Source of the DNA: Olavius algarvensis associated proteobacterium Delta 3 | GTDB lineage: Bacteria > Desulfobacterota > Desulfobacteria > Desulfobacterales > CAFBRK01 | Direction: 5' to 3' | Length of the DNA: 64,000 nt | Assembly: GCA_903231505.1 (NCBI GenBank) | Contig: CAFBRK010000216.1 | Span: 62,001 to 126,000, forward strand | Part shown: positions 1 through 8,856 of the stretch, piece after piece | How positions within the stretch are numbered: the stretch's first letter is position 1 | Layout of the letters: each line of letters opens with the position of its first letter | Program-made: the position numbers and the translations under genes | The notes under the pieces: generated by a model | The model's input: only the letters and a program-made list of their open reading frames with translations | What the model was told of the DNA's origin: nothing | Database searches by the model: none

Positions 1-759
1 GACATAGACAAGTGCGATGTTTGATCGGTGCTGCCACACCTGTCCCATGGCCTCCAGTAACACCTCAGGGCCCTTTATGGGCAGCAGCCATCCGACGGTG
101 CCGACCACCAGAGTCTGATCGTCGATGTCCAAACTTTCCCTCGTTAATGTTGGCGCAACTTCCGGCTTCTTGAATCGCTGAAGGTCCACGCCACTGTGAA
201 TCACGCTCGCCTTTCCGGGCAGGGTCACGTGGAGGTCGATATAATCGGTGAACTCTGCCTGGGTCAGGCAGATGATATGATCGGTCACCCGATCCGAGAG
301 CCGTTCCAAAAGCAGAAACAATTTTGACACGGCGGCTCTGAAATGCCCGTAAAACACGTGTCCGTGGGGAGTATGAACAATGACCGGGACGCCCGCCAAC
401 CGGGCGGCCCAACGGCCCAACAGCCCTGCCTTCGACGAATGGGTGTGGACAATGTCCGGAGCCTCTTTGCGGAGCCATCTCACCAGCCGGACAAAGGTGA
501 CCGTGTCGCGGATTGGGTCGATGCGTCGGACAAGACCCGGGAAGACGGCCACACGCCCGCCCCGGGATCTGAATCGGGCCATCTGTCGGTCCACGGCATG
601 CTGTTCTCCGGAGGTCATCTGCGACTCGGAAGACGGGCCGAAGGACAACACGGTGTCGTAGGTGCCGACAAGTTCAAGACAGCTCATCAGGGTGTTTTGG
701 GCCGACCCGCCCATGTCCATGCGGGTGATGAGATGAATGACCTTTGGCGTCCGTATCAT
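1..759 (-). CDS. Glycosyltransferase family 4 (C-terminus beyond window)
   Basis: The open frame runs off the left edge; about 253 residues are visible. The start is an ATG at 759, giving MIRTPKVIHLITRMDMGGSA, a typical GT-B N-terminus with the nucleotide-sugar transferase Gly-Gly loop. Further on come HTHSSKAG, HTPHGHVF and, near the window edge, VGTVGWLLPIKG, the usual beginning of the donor-binding Rossmann half of GT4 enzymes. It probably adds a sugar to a lipid-linked glycan on the cytoplasmic face of the inner membrane. It follows the asparagine synthase gene on the same strand with a 138-base gap. Sugar specificity cannot be read from sequence. Confidence 0.85.
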   Translation of the reverse strand, partial: MIRTPKVIHLITRMDMGGSAQNTLMSCLELVGTYDTVLSFGPSSESQMTSGEQHAVDRQMARFRSRGGRVAVFPGLVRRIDPIRDTVTFVRLVRWLRKEAPDIVHTHSSKAGLLGRWAARLAGVPVIVHTPHGHVFYGHFRAAVSKLFLLLERLSDRVTDHIICLTQAEFTDYIDLHVTLPGKASVIHSGVDLQRFKKPEVAPTLTRESLDIDDQTLVVGTVGWLLPIKGPEVLLEAMGQVWQHRSNIALVYV

Positions 760-897
760 AGGCGATTCGAACGATTCCCGAGAGATGCGTACCACCGATC
801 CGGCCTGCGCGAACCCGGACCAGGAAGCCGTGGGGCCAAGCAGGCCAGGCAATATCCGAGGACAGCCGAATTCCGGACTCGGACGTCGTCCTCGCTG

Positions 898-2821
898 TCA
901 GACATAATACGTATCGAACCAGTATTGGAAAACGATCAGATTCCAGAGCATCCAGGAAGTGTCGGTGCGCTTTTGGAAGTGCGTCTGCACCAGCCCGTCT
1001 ATGACCCGGTGATCGAAGATCCCCTGGTCCGCGATCCGTTGTTTCGCAAGGTAACGTTCCACCAGAAACTTCAGATCGGTTCTGAGCCAGCGACTGATCG
1101 GCACTTCGAATCCCGCTTTGGGTCGGCGGTATAGACTCCGGGGCAGGATATCCCGAAATGCCTCCTTGAGCAGGTATTTGGTCACCCCGCCGCGGAGTTT
1201 CCATCGCCCGGGGATCTGAAAGGCGAGTTCCACAACGCGATGATCCAAAAGGGGCACACGGACCTCCAGAGAGTTTTTCATGCTCATCCAGTCCACCTTG
1301 TTGAGCATGTCTCCCGGCAGCGAGTCGATAACATCGGTATACATCAACGCATTGAGGCTGTCGCCTCCGCATTCCTGCAGACGCCGCTGAATCAGCATCA
1401 GGGCCGGATCCTTGCCGTCAAGCCGATAGTCGCGCAGGAGGTCTTGCCGCAGCCGCTCCGGAAAAATTTCTTTTAGCGCGAGGTACCGCTCCTCCGGACG
1501 CCCCTTGCTTCCTTTGATAAACTTCTTGGCGCGACGGAACCATTCCTTCCACCGCGTGTCTCTGGAATCCGGCAAGGACATCACCAGCCGTTCGAAATAG
1601 GCTTCCCGGAACAAGGCCGGGATCATCGTGTACCAACGGTACCAGTACTGGCCCAGGTAGGATCGGTAGCCGCCAAACAATTCGTCGCCGCCATCTCCGG
1701 ACAGGGCAACGGTGACGTATTTGCGTGTCTCCCGGGACACGATATACGTGGGGATCACGGAGGAATCGGAAAATGGTTCGTCACACATATCCATTACATC
1801 CGGGAGAACATCCAGCATATCTTTAAACGCGAGTTTGAACTCCCGATGGTCTGTGCGAAAATGATCGGCCACCTGCCGGGCATAACCGGTTTCATCGTAC
1901 AGGGGGTCGTCCCTGAAACCGATGGAAAACGTCTTGATCGGCGTCGCGGAATGTTTTGCCATGAGGGCGACGACAGCACTGGAATCGATCCCGCCGCTGA
2001 GAAATGCGCCGAGGGGGACATCTGCAATCAACTGATCTCTTACCGCATCGGACAACCGCTGCAACAGACGTTTTTGGATCGACACGGCCCCATCGGGTGT
2101 ATCCATGAGCGCCGATCCGGAGGCGTCGTCACATGAGAGCTCCCAGTAGGGATCGATTTGGAGGCGACCGCCTTGGTAGACCAGGGAGTGCCCCGGATTC
2201 AGTTTTCGAAGACCTTTATAGATGGTGTAAGGTGCCGGGATATAGCTAAAGGCCAAATAAAGTTGAAGGGCTGTTGCGTCCATTTGTCTCGGGACCTCCG
2301 GATCTATCAAAATCGCCTTGATTTCGGAAGCAAACAAAAATTGCTCGCCGTCCCAGTAATAGACCAGCGGCTTGATGCCGAGCCGATCCCGGCAGAGCCA
2401 GAGTCTTTCTCTGTGTGCAATCCCAAAGGGCGAAGGCAAACATCCCGTTGAGCCGACGACAGGCCGCCAGGCCTTCTTCCTCGTAAAGATGAACGATGAC
2501 CTCCGTGTCTGTGTTGCTTCGGAATCGATGCCCTTTCAGTTTCAGTTCATTCCGTAGTGTTTTGAAGTTGTAAATCTCTCCGTTGAAAACCACCCGAACG
2601 GATCCGTCTTCGCTGCACATCGGCTGCCGCCCGGCCTCCGACAGATCGATGATGCTCAAGCGCCGGTGCCCCAAACCGACGCCACTGCCGTCCCGCTGCC
2701 GGGAACACCACAAACCTTCGGCATCCGGCCCCCGGTAGGCCATGGTATTGCACATCCCGGCGATTAACGTTTCCGTTACACGGTCGCTATCGGGATGTAT
2801 TTTCCCACAAATACCGCACAT
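898..2821 (-). CDS. asnB: Asparagine synthase (glutamine-hydrolysing), frameshifted
   Basis: Two frames together give one protein of about 640 residues. The N-terminal part begins MCGICGK, so Cys2 is the Ntn-type glutaminase nucleophile, and contains YRGPDAEG and FNGEIYNF. The C-terminal part has the synthetase PP-loop SGGIDSS and SGDGGDELFGGY. The frames meet at a TTT run (2406-2408 on the plus strand): one surplus base separates FALWDCTQR from RLWLCRDRLGIKPL, and removing it restores the family sequence. This is either a sequencing error or a lesion. Its position among glycosyltransferases suggests the exopolysaccharide or O-antigen amidotransferase subtype, which amidates a sugar acid or peptide group, rather than housekeeping asparagine synthesis. 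No strong ribosome site is seen before 2821. Confidence 0.85.
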
Positions 2822-2873
2822 ATGGCGTCGCTTTTCAATTTTGTCCCGAAAATTTAAGGAAATGTCCGGGCGA

Positions 2874-4094
2874 TTAGACCCGAAGATGCGCCGCTGGATG
2901 CACCAGTGGTGTCATCGCTGCTTCAAATGCCCTGCCCATTTCACTCCAGGAATACCGGTCGACCACAAACCGGCGGCACTGCTCCGGGGGAAACCGGTAA
3001 ACCGCCGGGGTGGTGACCACGGACTCGAGTTTTCGGCGGAGGTGGCGGCCCCGGAATCCTTCACAGACGAGTCGGGGATCAAAGGGGGTCAGGATATCCG
3101 GAATCGCACCAACCGGGGTGCCGATCACCGGGGTGCCGCAGGCCATGGCTTCGAGGATCACCAGCCCGAAGCCCTCCAGCGCACGGGTGGGCAGGACAAA
3201 AAAGTCAGATCCCTGGTAGAGTTTGATCAGCAGGTCATCGGACACCCGACCCCTCATGTGGATTGTCGATTCGAGCCCGGAAGCCTGGATCATCCGTGTC
3301 AGCCTATCTCGCAGGGGGCCATCTCCGGCAATCATCAGCATGGCCTGCCGGCGCAGTACCGAGCTTTCGGCAAACGCGGCGATGAGGTTCTCAAGGCCCA
3401 TCCTTGGAACCAGGTTGCGAGCCGTTAGAAACACAAGCTTACCGCCGGGCCAGCCGAAATCGGATTGCATCGCTTCCTTGCCTTCTGCGGGAAGGCAAAA
3501 GGCATCCAGATCGACACCGGGGGAAAGCAGCACGACTCGACGGGCGGGACAGCGGTGGGTGTTGATGACCTGTTCCCTGCTGTATCGACTGATCACAAAG
3601 ATTTTCTGTGCGTGCCGGGCCACCCATCCCTCGATAGCTTTCATCAAAGATGCCACGCATCGATGCAGCACGCGTCTTATGCCCACCACGTTGCTGGTCT
3701 TGATCAGGTACTCCTCATGCCAGGGAGAGTAAAAGCAGTAAACAAACGGCGTGCCCCGGAACCGAGGAGAAAACCTCAGGGTGATGGCCGGCAGGCTCTG
3801 GTGGGCACACACCAGATCGGGAGGGGATGTCTGCCAGATGGTCCTGAAAAGTTCATCGGAATGCCGAACTTCCGAGAATAAGAAGCCCGGATGGCTGACG
3901 GTAGGAACCGGAAATCGATGCACATGGATGGCATTGTTGAGGATCTCATACGGCGCCAATCTGCGGTTCGGGTTCCGGGTCACCATGTGAACGTCGTGCC
4001 GCCAGCTCAACTCCCGTGCCAGATGATACGCCACCCGACCGGCGCCGCCGACCGAATCGGGGAAGAACACATCAGCGACAAACAGTATGTTCAC
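2874..4094 (-). CDS. Glycosyltransferase family 4
   Basis: About 406 residues from a GTG start giving VNILFVADVFFPDSVGGAGR, preceded at suitable spacing by a purine run (AAAAGGGGGG). A longer reading from 4169 would overlap the upstream dehydratase more. GT-B features include the Gly-rich acceptor loop, FLTARNLVPRMGLENL at the start of the second domain, and a C-terminal EGFGLVILEAMACGTPVIGT signature, where the first Glu of the E-x7-E motif lies. It is a predicted retaining, NDP-sugar-dependent enzyme of surface polysaccharide assembly. Its neighbours are GDP-mannose dehydratase upstream and asparagine synthase 52 bases downstream. Sugar specificity is unknown. Confidence 0.88.
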   Translation of the reverse strand: MNILFVADVFFPDSVGGAGRVAYHLARELSWRHDVHMVTRNPNRRLAPYEILNNAIHVHRFPVPTVSHPGFLFSEVRHSDELFRTIWQTSPPDLVCAHQSLPAITLRFSPRFRGTPFVYCFYSPWHEEYLIKTSNVVGIRRVLHRCVASLMKAIEGWVARHAQKIFVISRYSREQVINTHRCPARRVVLLSPGVDLDAFCLPAEGKEAMQSDFGWPGGKLVFLTARNLVPRMGLENLIAAFAESSVLRRQAMLMIAGDGPLRDRLTRMIQASGLESTIHMRGRVSDDLLIKLYQGSDFFVLPTRALEGFGLVILEAMACGTPVIGTPVGAIPDILTPFDPRLVCEGFRGRHLRRKLESVVTTPAVYRFPPEQCRRFVVDRYSWSEMGRAFEAAMTPLVHPAAHLRV

Positions 4095-4122
4095 CAGACG
4101 CGCGACCCCCCTTTTGGACAGT

Positions 4123-5100
4123 TTATCTGGAATACCACTCCAGATCACCTTCGACCATCTCATGGACAAGGGCTTCGAAACTGATCATCGGCTCCCAACC
4201 CAGCTCTTTCCTTGCCTTTGACGCGTCCCCCTGCAACACATTGACTTCCGACGGTCGGTAGAGAGTTTCGTCGATCACGAGATGCTGGCGGAAATCAAGT
4301 CCCACGTAGTCGAAAGCGATCTCTAAAAATTCTGCCACCGGGCGGGAGCTGCCAGAGGCAATGACGTAATCCTCCGGCACATCCTGCTGAAGCATCAGCC
4401 ACATGGCACGGACAAAATCATTTGCATGCCCCCAATCGCGCCGGGCATCCAGGTTGCCAAGGCGGACTTCCGATTCGAGCCCCAGCTTTATTTTCGCTGC
4501 AGCCGAAGTGATTTTGCGAGTCACGAATTCGGCGCCACGCTGGGGCGACTCATGATTGAACAGTATTCCCGAAAGGGCGAACATGTCGTATGCCTCCCGG
4601 TAATTGCGCGTCAATTCGAATCCGGCCATTTTGGAAATGCCGTAGGGCGAACGCGGGTGGAAGGGCGTGTGTTCGTCCTGGGGCGTTTCCGCCACCTTGC
4701 CGAACATCTCGCTGGATCCGGCAAAGTAGAAGCGACATTCCGGGGCCTGCCGCTTCAGGGCCGACAACACATAATGGGTTCCATTGAGATTGGTATTGAT
4801 GGTGGAAAACTCGTCTTCGAAAGAGTATGAAACGAAACTCTGGGCGGCCAAATGATAGCATTCCTGAGGAGATAGCTCGGAAATGATGTTGAAGAGACTG
4901 GCGTAGCTTTCCATGGAGGCACTATGGATGCGAATGCGATCCAGGATCCCCCGGATGCGCCACATACGCGATTCCGGATGTTCCAAAGCCACCCGACGGA
5001 CAATCCCGTGAACCTCGTAGCCTTTCTCCAGGAGAAGTTCCGCAAGGTAACTGCCGTCTTGACCGGTTATTCCTGTGATGAGCGCTTTTTTCTTCGCCAT
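4123..5100 (-). CDS. gmd: GDP-mannose 4,6-dehydratase
   Basis: A 325-residue extended SDR enzyme that converts GDP-D-mannose to GDP-4-keto-6-deoxy-D-mannose, precursor of GDP-rhamnose, fucose or perosamine. ITGITGQDGSYLAE near the N-terminus is the Gmd NADP-binding loop. SSEMFG and the YGISK catalytic Tyr/Lys pair follow, then FNHESPQRG and LGNLDARRDWGHANDF, which are highly characteristic of Gmd. The start is the ATG at 5100 (MAKKKALITG) with GGGGG upstream; an in-frame start at 5121 lacks a better ribosome site. It overlaps the preceding glycosyltransferase by 34 bases, so the genes are probably co-transcribed. No partner reductase is visible, so the final 6-deoxysugar cannot be named. Confidence 0.93.
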   Translation of the reverse strand: MAKKKALITGITGQDGSYLAELLLEKGYEVHGIVRRVALEHPESRMWRIRGILDRIRIHSASMESYASLFNIISELSPQECYHLAAQSFVSYSFEDEFSTINTNLNGTHYVLSALKRQAPECRFYFAGSSEMFGKVAETPQDEHTPFHPRSPYGISKMAGFELTRNYREAYDMFALSGILFNHESPQRGAEFVTRKITSAAAKIKLGLESEVRLGNLDARRDWGHANDFVRAMWLMLQQDVPEDYVIASGSSRPVAEFLEIAFDYVGLDFRQHLVIDETLYRPSEVNVLQGDASKARKELGWEPMISFEALVHEMVEGDLEWYSR

Positions 5101-6182
5101 GGTTCCCCCAATAGGTCGCAAATATCATCGATGTGTTTGACCCATCCCTGTCTACCGCGGAACTGCCGGACCCAGCGCATCCCGTGCGCGATCTGGCGGC
5201 GGCGCCGTTCCGGATTCTCAAGCCCCTGGAGCGCCGCCTGCCATGCGCGAGGATCATCGGGCCGGGCGATGAGGGCGCTTTCCCCGGTAATTTCCCTCAG
5301 AACGGGTATATCACTGACAACCGCGGGAATACCCGAAGCCATGGCCTCCAGCGGGGGATAGCCGTATCCCTCAGCAGTGGACGGTTGAGCCAGGCAAAAG
5401 GCACCGCGCAGGATAGCGGGTAGGTCTATTTCCGGAATGTGAGGTATCCAGTTCCCCCGGGCGTTTGGAAACCGTTTGCGCCAGTATGCCCGGTTCCGCT
5501 CCGAAACTCCGACAAAAACGAACGGGCGATGCATTTGGCCGCCGATGGTCAGGAGGACGCCCAGGTTTTTGTGGGGCAATCCATTTCCCAACACCAGAAT
5601 GTATCCCTGCTGAAGCCCGTACCTTGTCCGAATCGAAGTGTCCTTCGGCTCAGGCAATTCAGAAAACCGGTCGCTGACCGCGAGATTCCGGACTTTCGGG
5701 TTACGGCCGACAGTTCCAACCAGACACCGGGTCGCCTGCATGCTGGTGTTCGAATCATACCATGTCAGGTCGGCCCTTCGGAGCGCGATTTTTAACCGGA
5801 TGCGATCGATACCGGCCTTGATGGTTTTCCGGTAAACCGGATGGGTCAGATCCAATACATCGTGAACGGTGTGGATGGCACGGGAAAAACAGCCGAATAT
5901 CGGCAGTTTTGGATACGGGCTGATAAACAGATCACGGGACCTGGTCCACTGCGTCAGCATCCATTCGGCTGCCGGAAACGATGCCGGCAGACGGCGACAC
6001 CGGATACTGCGCTGAAACACCAGTTGCTCCGGTATGGCATCAACATGGCAGGTGGCTAACCGGATACGGTATTCCGGATGGTGCTCCGCCAGGGCTTGGA
6101 CAAGCCCCGTCAGGACCCTGGCAATGCCGGTAAACCGGCCCGGGACAAATTCTCTGGCGTCTATAAGGATAGACTTCTTCAC
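5067..6182 (-). CDS. Glycosyltransferase family 4
   Basis: 371 residues from ATG 6182 (MKKSILIDAREFVPGRFTGI), an N-terminus typical of GT4 enzymes acting on mannose- or rhamnose-containing glycans. Motifs are VHDVLDLTHP in the acceptor half, YILVLGNGLPHKNL opening the donor half, and PSTAEGYGYPPLEAMASGIP as the E-x7-E sugar-nucleotide signature. The gene overlaps gmd by 34 bases and touches the upstream glycosyltransferase (stop and start share bases near 6180), a tight translational coupling. Linkage to gmd makes a GDP-deoxyhexose or GDP-mannose donor plausible, but that is inference only. Confidence 0.88.
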   Translation of the reverse strand: MKKSILIDAREFVPGRFTGIARVLTGLVQALAEHHPEYRIRLATCHVDAIPEQLVFQRSIRCRRLPASFPAAEWMLTQWTRSRDLFISPYPKLPIFGCFSRAIHTVHDVLDLTHPVYRKTIKAGIDRIRLKIALRRADLTWYDSNTSMQATRCLVGTVGRNPKVRNLAVSDRFSELPEPKDTSIRTRYGLQQGYILVLGNGLPHKNLGVLLTIGGQMHRPFVFVGVSERNRAYWRKRFPNARGNWIPHIPEIDLPAILRGAFCLAQPSTAEGYGYPPLEAMASGIPAVVSDIPVLREITGESALIARPDDPRAWQAALQGLENPERRRRQIAHGMRWVRQFRGRQGWVKHIDDICDLLGEPWRRKKRSSQE

Positions 6183-7294
6183 GCGTTCGATTCAGCGTCC
6201 CCGGACAACGCTTCCCTAAAAACCGCGCTCACCAGACGGGTATGCTGTTCAAGACCGAAGTCACAGGAGCGGTTCTTGCCGGCAAGGACCAATCGATTTC
6301 GGGTGTCCGAATCTGTTATCAGAACGCGCATGCCGTCAATGAGCCCGGAAAGATCGCCTTCGCGGAAAAGGAGTCCATCCACATTGTGGGTGATGATCTC
6401 CGGCACGCCACCCCCGCGACTGGCAATCACCGGGACTCCGGAGGCCATTGCTTCGACCACCACTCTTCCAAACGGCTCATTTGTCGAAGGAAGGGCGAGC
6501 AGGAAAGCAGATGCGTACCAGGGCCGAACGTCAGGCTCCGGTCCGACCCAATGGATGCGGTCCGAGGCTGCGGATCGGCGTGTGCGTTCCTGAAGGGTTT
6601 GCCACCATTCTATGTCATGGGGGTCTTTGCCCCCGACGCAAACCAGATGCAGCTCAGGGAATTCCTGAGCAAGGACACCGAATGCCGCCAACGCAAGGTC
6701 ATGGCGCTTCCACCGTGACGCCCGTGCGACCACGAGAAGATTCTTCCATGCCGCCGAGATTCGGTCAGGTCTCTCAATATCTGCTCGTGAAAACCGTTCG
6801 ATATCAATACCGTTGTAAATCATACGAACTTTATGGTGGAGCGAAGTCGGAAAACGGCGTGCCGTTGCGTGGCTGTTGACAATGATCCGGGTGCTCAAAT
6901 GCTGCAATACGGGATCAAGTCGCGGATCACGATCGACGATCCGGCAGTGCCACACCATCGGTGTTCGAAGCAGATTTGCCGCTATCCCCCCATACAAAGC
7001 GGCCCGGGAACCGTTGGCATAGATCAACCGGATGCTCGATTTGGATAACACCCTGAGAAAGCGGAAAAGCCCGGAGAGTGCGCCCGGCATGCGTTGCGGA
7101 CGAATGGGCGGCATCGGGAGAAAAATCGTTCGGATACCCCGACGTCGAAGAAGGTGGGCCAACCCGCCCGGGCCAGGCGTAGCGGCAACCGGCCGCCATG
7201 GATCCGGCAAAGTGGATACCAGTTCCAGAAATGAGTGCTCACCACCGCCGAGCACGGTCGCATGGTTCGAAATAGCCAGAAGCTCAACGGTCAA
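6179..7294 (-). CDS. Glycosyltransferase family 4
   Basis: About 371 residues. The chosen start is a TTG at 7294 (LTVELLAISNHATVLGGGEH), behind a GGGGTGG stretch and overlapping the stop of the upstream GT2 gene by 11 bases. A longer reading to 7372 adds a Trp-rich stretch unlike the family. GGGEHSFLEL is the acceptor-loop motif, LLVVARASRWKRHD opens the donor domain, and PSTNEPFGRVVVEAMASGVP carries the C-terminal E-x7-E motif. It is predicted to act in the cytoplasm on a lipid-linked oligosaccharide. Confidence 0.86.
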   Translation of the reverse strand: MTVELLAISNHATVLGGGEHSFLELVSTLPDPWRPVAATPGPGGLAHLLRRRGIRTIFLPMPPIRPQRMPGALSGLFRFLRVLSKSSIRLIYANGSRAALYGGIAANLLRTPMVWHCRIVDRDPRLDPVLQHLSTRIIVNSHATARRFPTSLHHKVRMIYNGIDIERFSRADIERPDRISAAWKNLLVVARASRWKRHDLALAAFGVLAQEFPELHLVCVGGKDPHDIEWWQTLQERTRRSAASDRIHWVGPEPDVRPWYASAFLLALPSTNEPFGRVVVEAMASGVPVIASRGGGVPEIITHNVDGLLFREGDLSGLIDGMRVLITDSDTRNRLVLAGKNRSCDFGLEQHTRLVSAVFREALSGDAESNA

Positions 7295-8270
7295 ACGCCA
7301 CCCCACGGATCCGCCCGACGTCCATCGCCACATCCATGACCATTTTAACTGCCGGCAATACGATAAGTGCACTCAGCGGTGCGGGGCTTTCATGCCACCA
7401 CCGGAAATACCGCGCGTATTGAATTCCGGGATACAGCACAAAGAGCATCACTGCCGCAAAGATGGTCCCGTAGGGCAGAAAAACGCTTGCTAGCACGACA
7501 GCCAGTATTTTGAACAAAAACCAGCCACGGATGAACGGCCACCAGGGCATGTCTTTGACCTTTCCGGTTTTCCGCAGATCGATTTCCGCCCGCCCCCTCC
7601 GGATGAACCACGTCCATATCTTTCCGAACCCACCGCGGGGTTCGTGGTACACCAGCGCATCCGGGATAAACACACAGGTGCCGTGCTCGCAGGCTTGCTT
7701 TGCAAGCAAATAATCCTCTCCCCCGACTTTGAGTCGCTCGTTAAACCCGCCGGTTTTCTCCAGTACCAAGCGGCGATATGCGCAATTCAGTGTCGAGACT
7801 TCCTTTGTGCGACGGTGCTGGCCGTTGGCCTGCAAGACCCGGGTGATCCCGCCTCCCGGAAAGCCTAACAGGGATTCGGCCCAACCGATGGCGTTGGAGG
7901 TTTCCGGTACCGTCACACCCCCCTGGGTGCCAACGACCGTCTTGTCCTCCAGAATCGGCTCAATAAGCGCATCCAGCCAGCTGTCTGCCAAGATACAATC
8001 GTCGTCGACAAATACAATGATTTGGCCGGTGGCATTCGCCAAGGCAAGGTTTCTGGCAAAGGGGATTCCCAGATTGGCTATCGGGTGGGCGATATACCGT
8101 GTCCCGTCTATGGGTTTGGGGTGAGCCGTCTCCTCAACGACGACGATTTCAGGTATGGCGCGGTGATGGATCTTCCGGATGCTTGTCACCAGATTTTCCA
8201 ATGAGGTCCGCCGACCCTTTGAGCAGACCAGTACGGAAACCGCACCGTTATGTTCCTTTTCCGATGACAT
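7284..8270 (-). CDS. Glycosyltransferase family 2 with C-terminal membrane segments
   Basis: About 328 residues from ATG 8270 (MSSEKEHNGAVSVLVCSKGR). An upstream in-frame start at 8426 would add a low-complexity leader. GT-A features are VSVLVCSKGRR at the N-terminus and the FVDDDC metal-binding D-x-D near residue 90, followed by GGEDYLLAKQA (the E-D acceptor-site motif). Two hydrophobic segments near residues 245-290 (FLFKILAVVLASVFLPYG and the next helix) would anchor it in the inner membrane. It appears to be the first gene of the leftward polysaccharide operon. The ribosome site is weak, so the start is uncertain. Confidence 0.85.
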   Translation of the reverse strand: MSSEKEHNGAVSVLVCSKGRRTSLENLVTSIRKIHHRAIPEIVVVEETAHPKPIDGTRYIAHPIANLGIPFARNLALANATGQIIVFVDDDCILADSWLDALIEPILEDKTVVGTQGGVTVPETSNAIGWAESLLGFPGGGITRVLQANGQHRRTKEVSTLNCAYRRLVLEKTGGFNERLKVGGEDYLLAKQACEHGTCVFIPDALVYHEPRGGFGKIWTWFIRRGRAEIDLRKTGKVKDMPWWPFIRGWFLFKILAVVLASVFLPYGTIFAAVMLFVLYPGIQYARYFRWWHESPAPLSALIVLPAVKMVMDVAMDVGRIRGVAFDR

Positions 8271-8856
8271 GTCGACTGCTGATATTGGGACCCGATGGGT
8301 TCCAGCTGTTAACCTGCTCCCTGGAGAGGACAACGAGAATTCGGGGTTGCATGATTCGGCACCCCGACAAGGTTTTCTCAAATGGGTGAGGAACCTGTCG
8401 GGGGAAGAAGAACGTATCCTGCTCATGGCTTACAATAGCGAAGGCGCACGTCGAAGCGCACACATAGCTCCGCATGGTCACTCACACACGAAACTGACGG
8501 TGTCCTCTCTTTTTCAGGCAGGTGCGTGTGGTTTCGAGGGATTCCGGTAACACAGACTGAAATAATTAATTTTATTTTTATTGGGAATATATCCGAAAAG
8601 CCGCTCTTTTGTCAAACCGGCGTGGTTTGTTTTTATTGGGATCTAAGTATGTTATGATTGAATCGAAGCCTTTGGTGACCCCGTGGAAACCGTTTTCGCG
8701 GGTCGGATACCGCCGGGGGGAATCGTAACCTGCTTTATTTCTTGACAATTCACCGCAAATTCAGGTAAATTAGGGTTTTGACGGCAGAAGAAAAACGGCA
8801 ACCGAGAGCCAGCTCTCGTCACATCGAACAGGCAGAGTGACCCCGAGGGAGCCATT
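8271..8856. other. Divergent intergenic region, polysaccharide versus pilus operon
   Basis: 586 bases without a convincing gene. The left part may include a longer N-terminus of the leftward GT2 gene. Bases about 8555-8640 are very AT-rich and are the likely leftward promoter zone, though no clean -35/-10 pair was found there. The right end holds the rightward promoter given separately and a GGGAG ribosome site before the TTG start at 8857. Confidence 0.5.
8742..8771 (+). promoter_or_regulatory. Probable sigma70 promoter of the pilus operon
   Basis: TTGACA (8742-8747) and TAAATT (8766-8771) are separated by 18 bases, about 85 bases before the first pilus gene. The -35 box is a perfect consensus. 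It would drive the mshI-like to platform-protein genes. Confidence 0.55.
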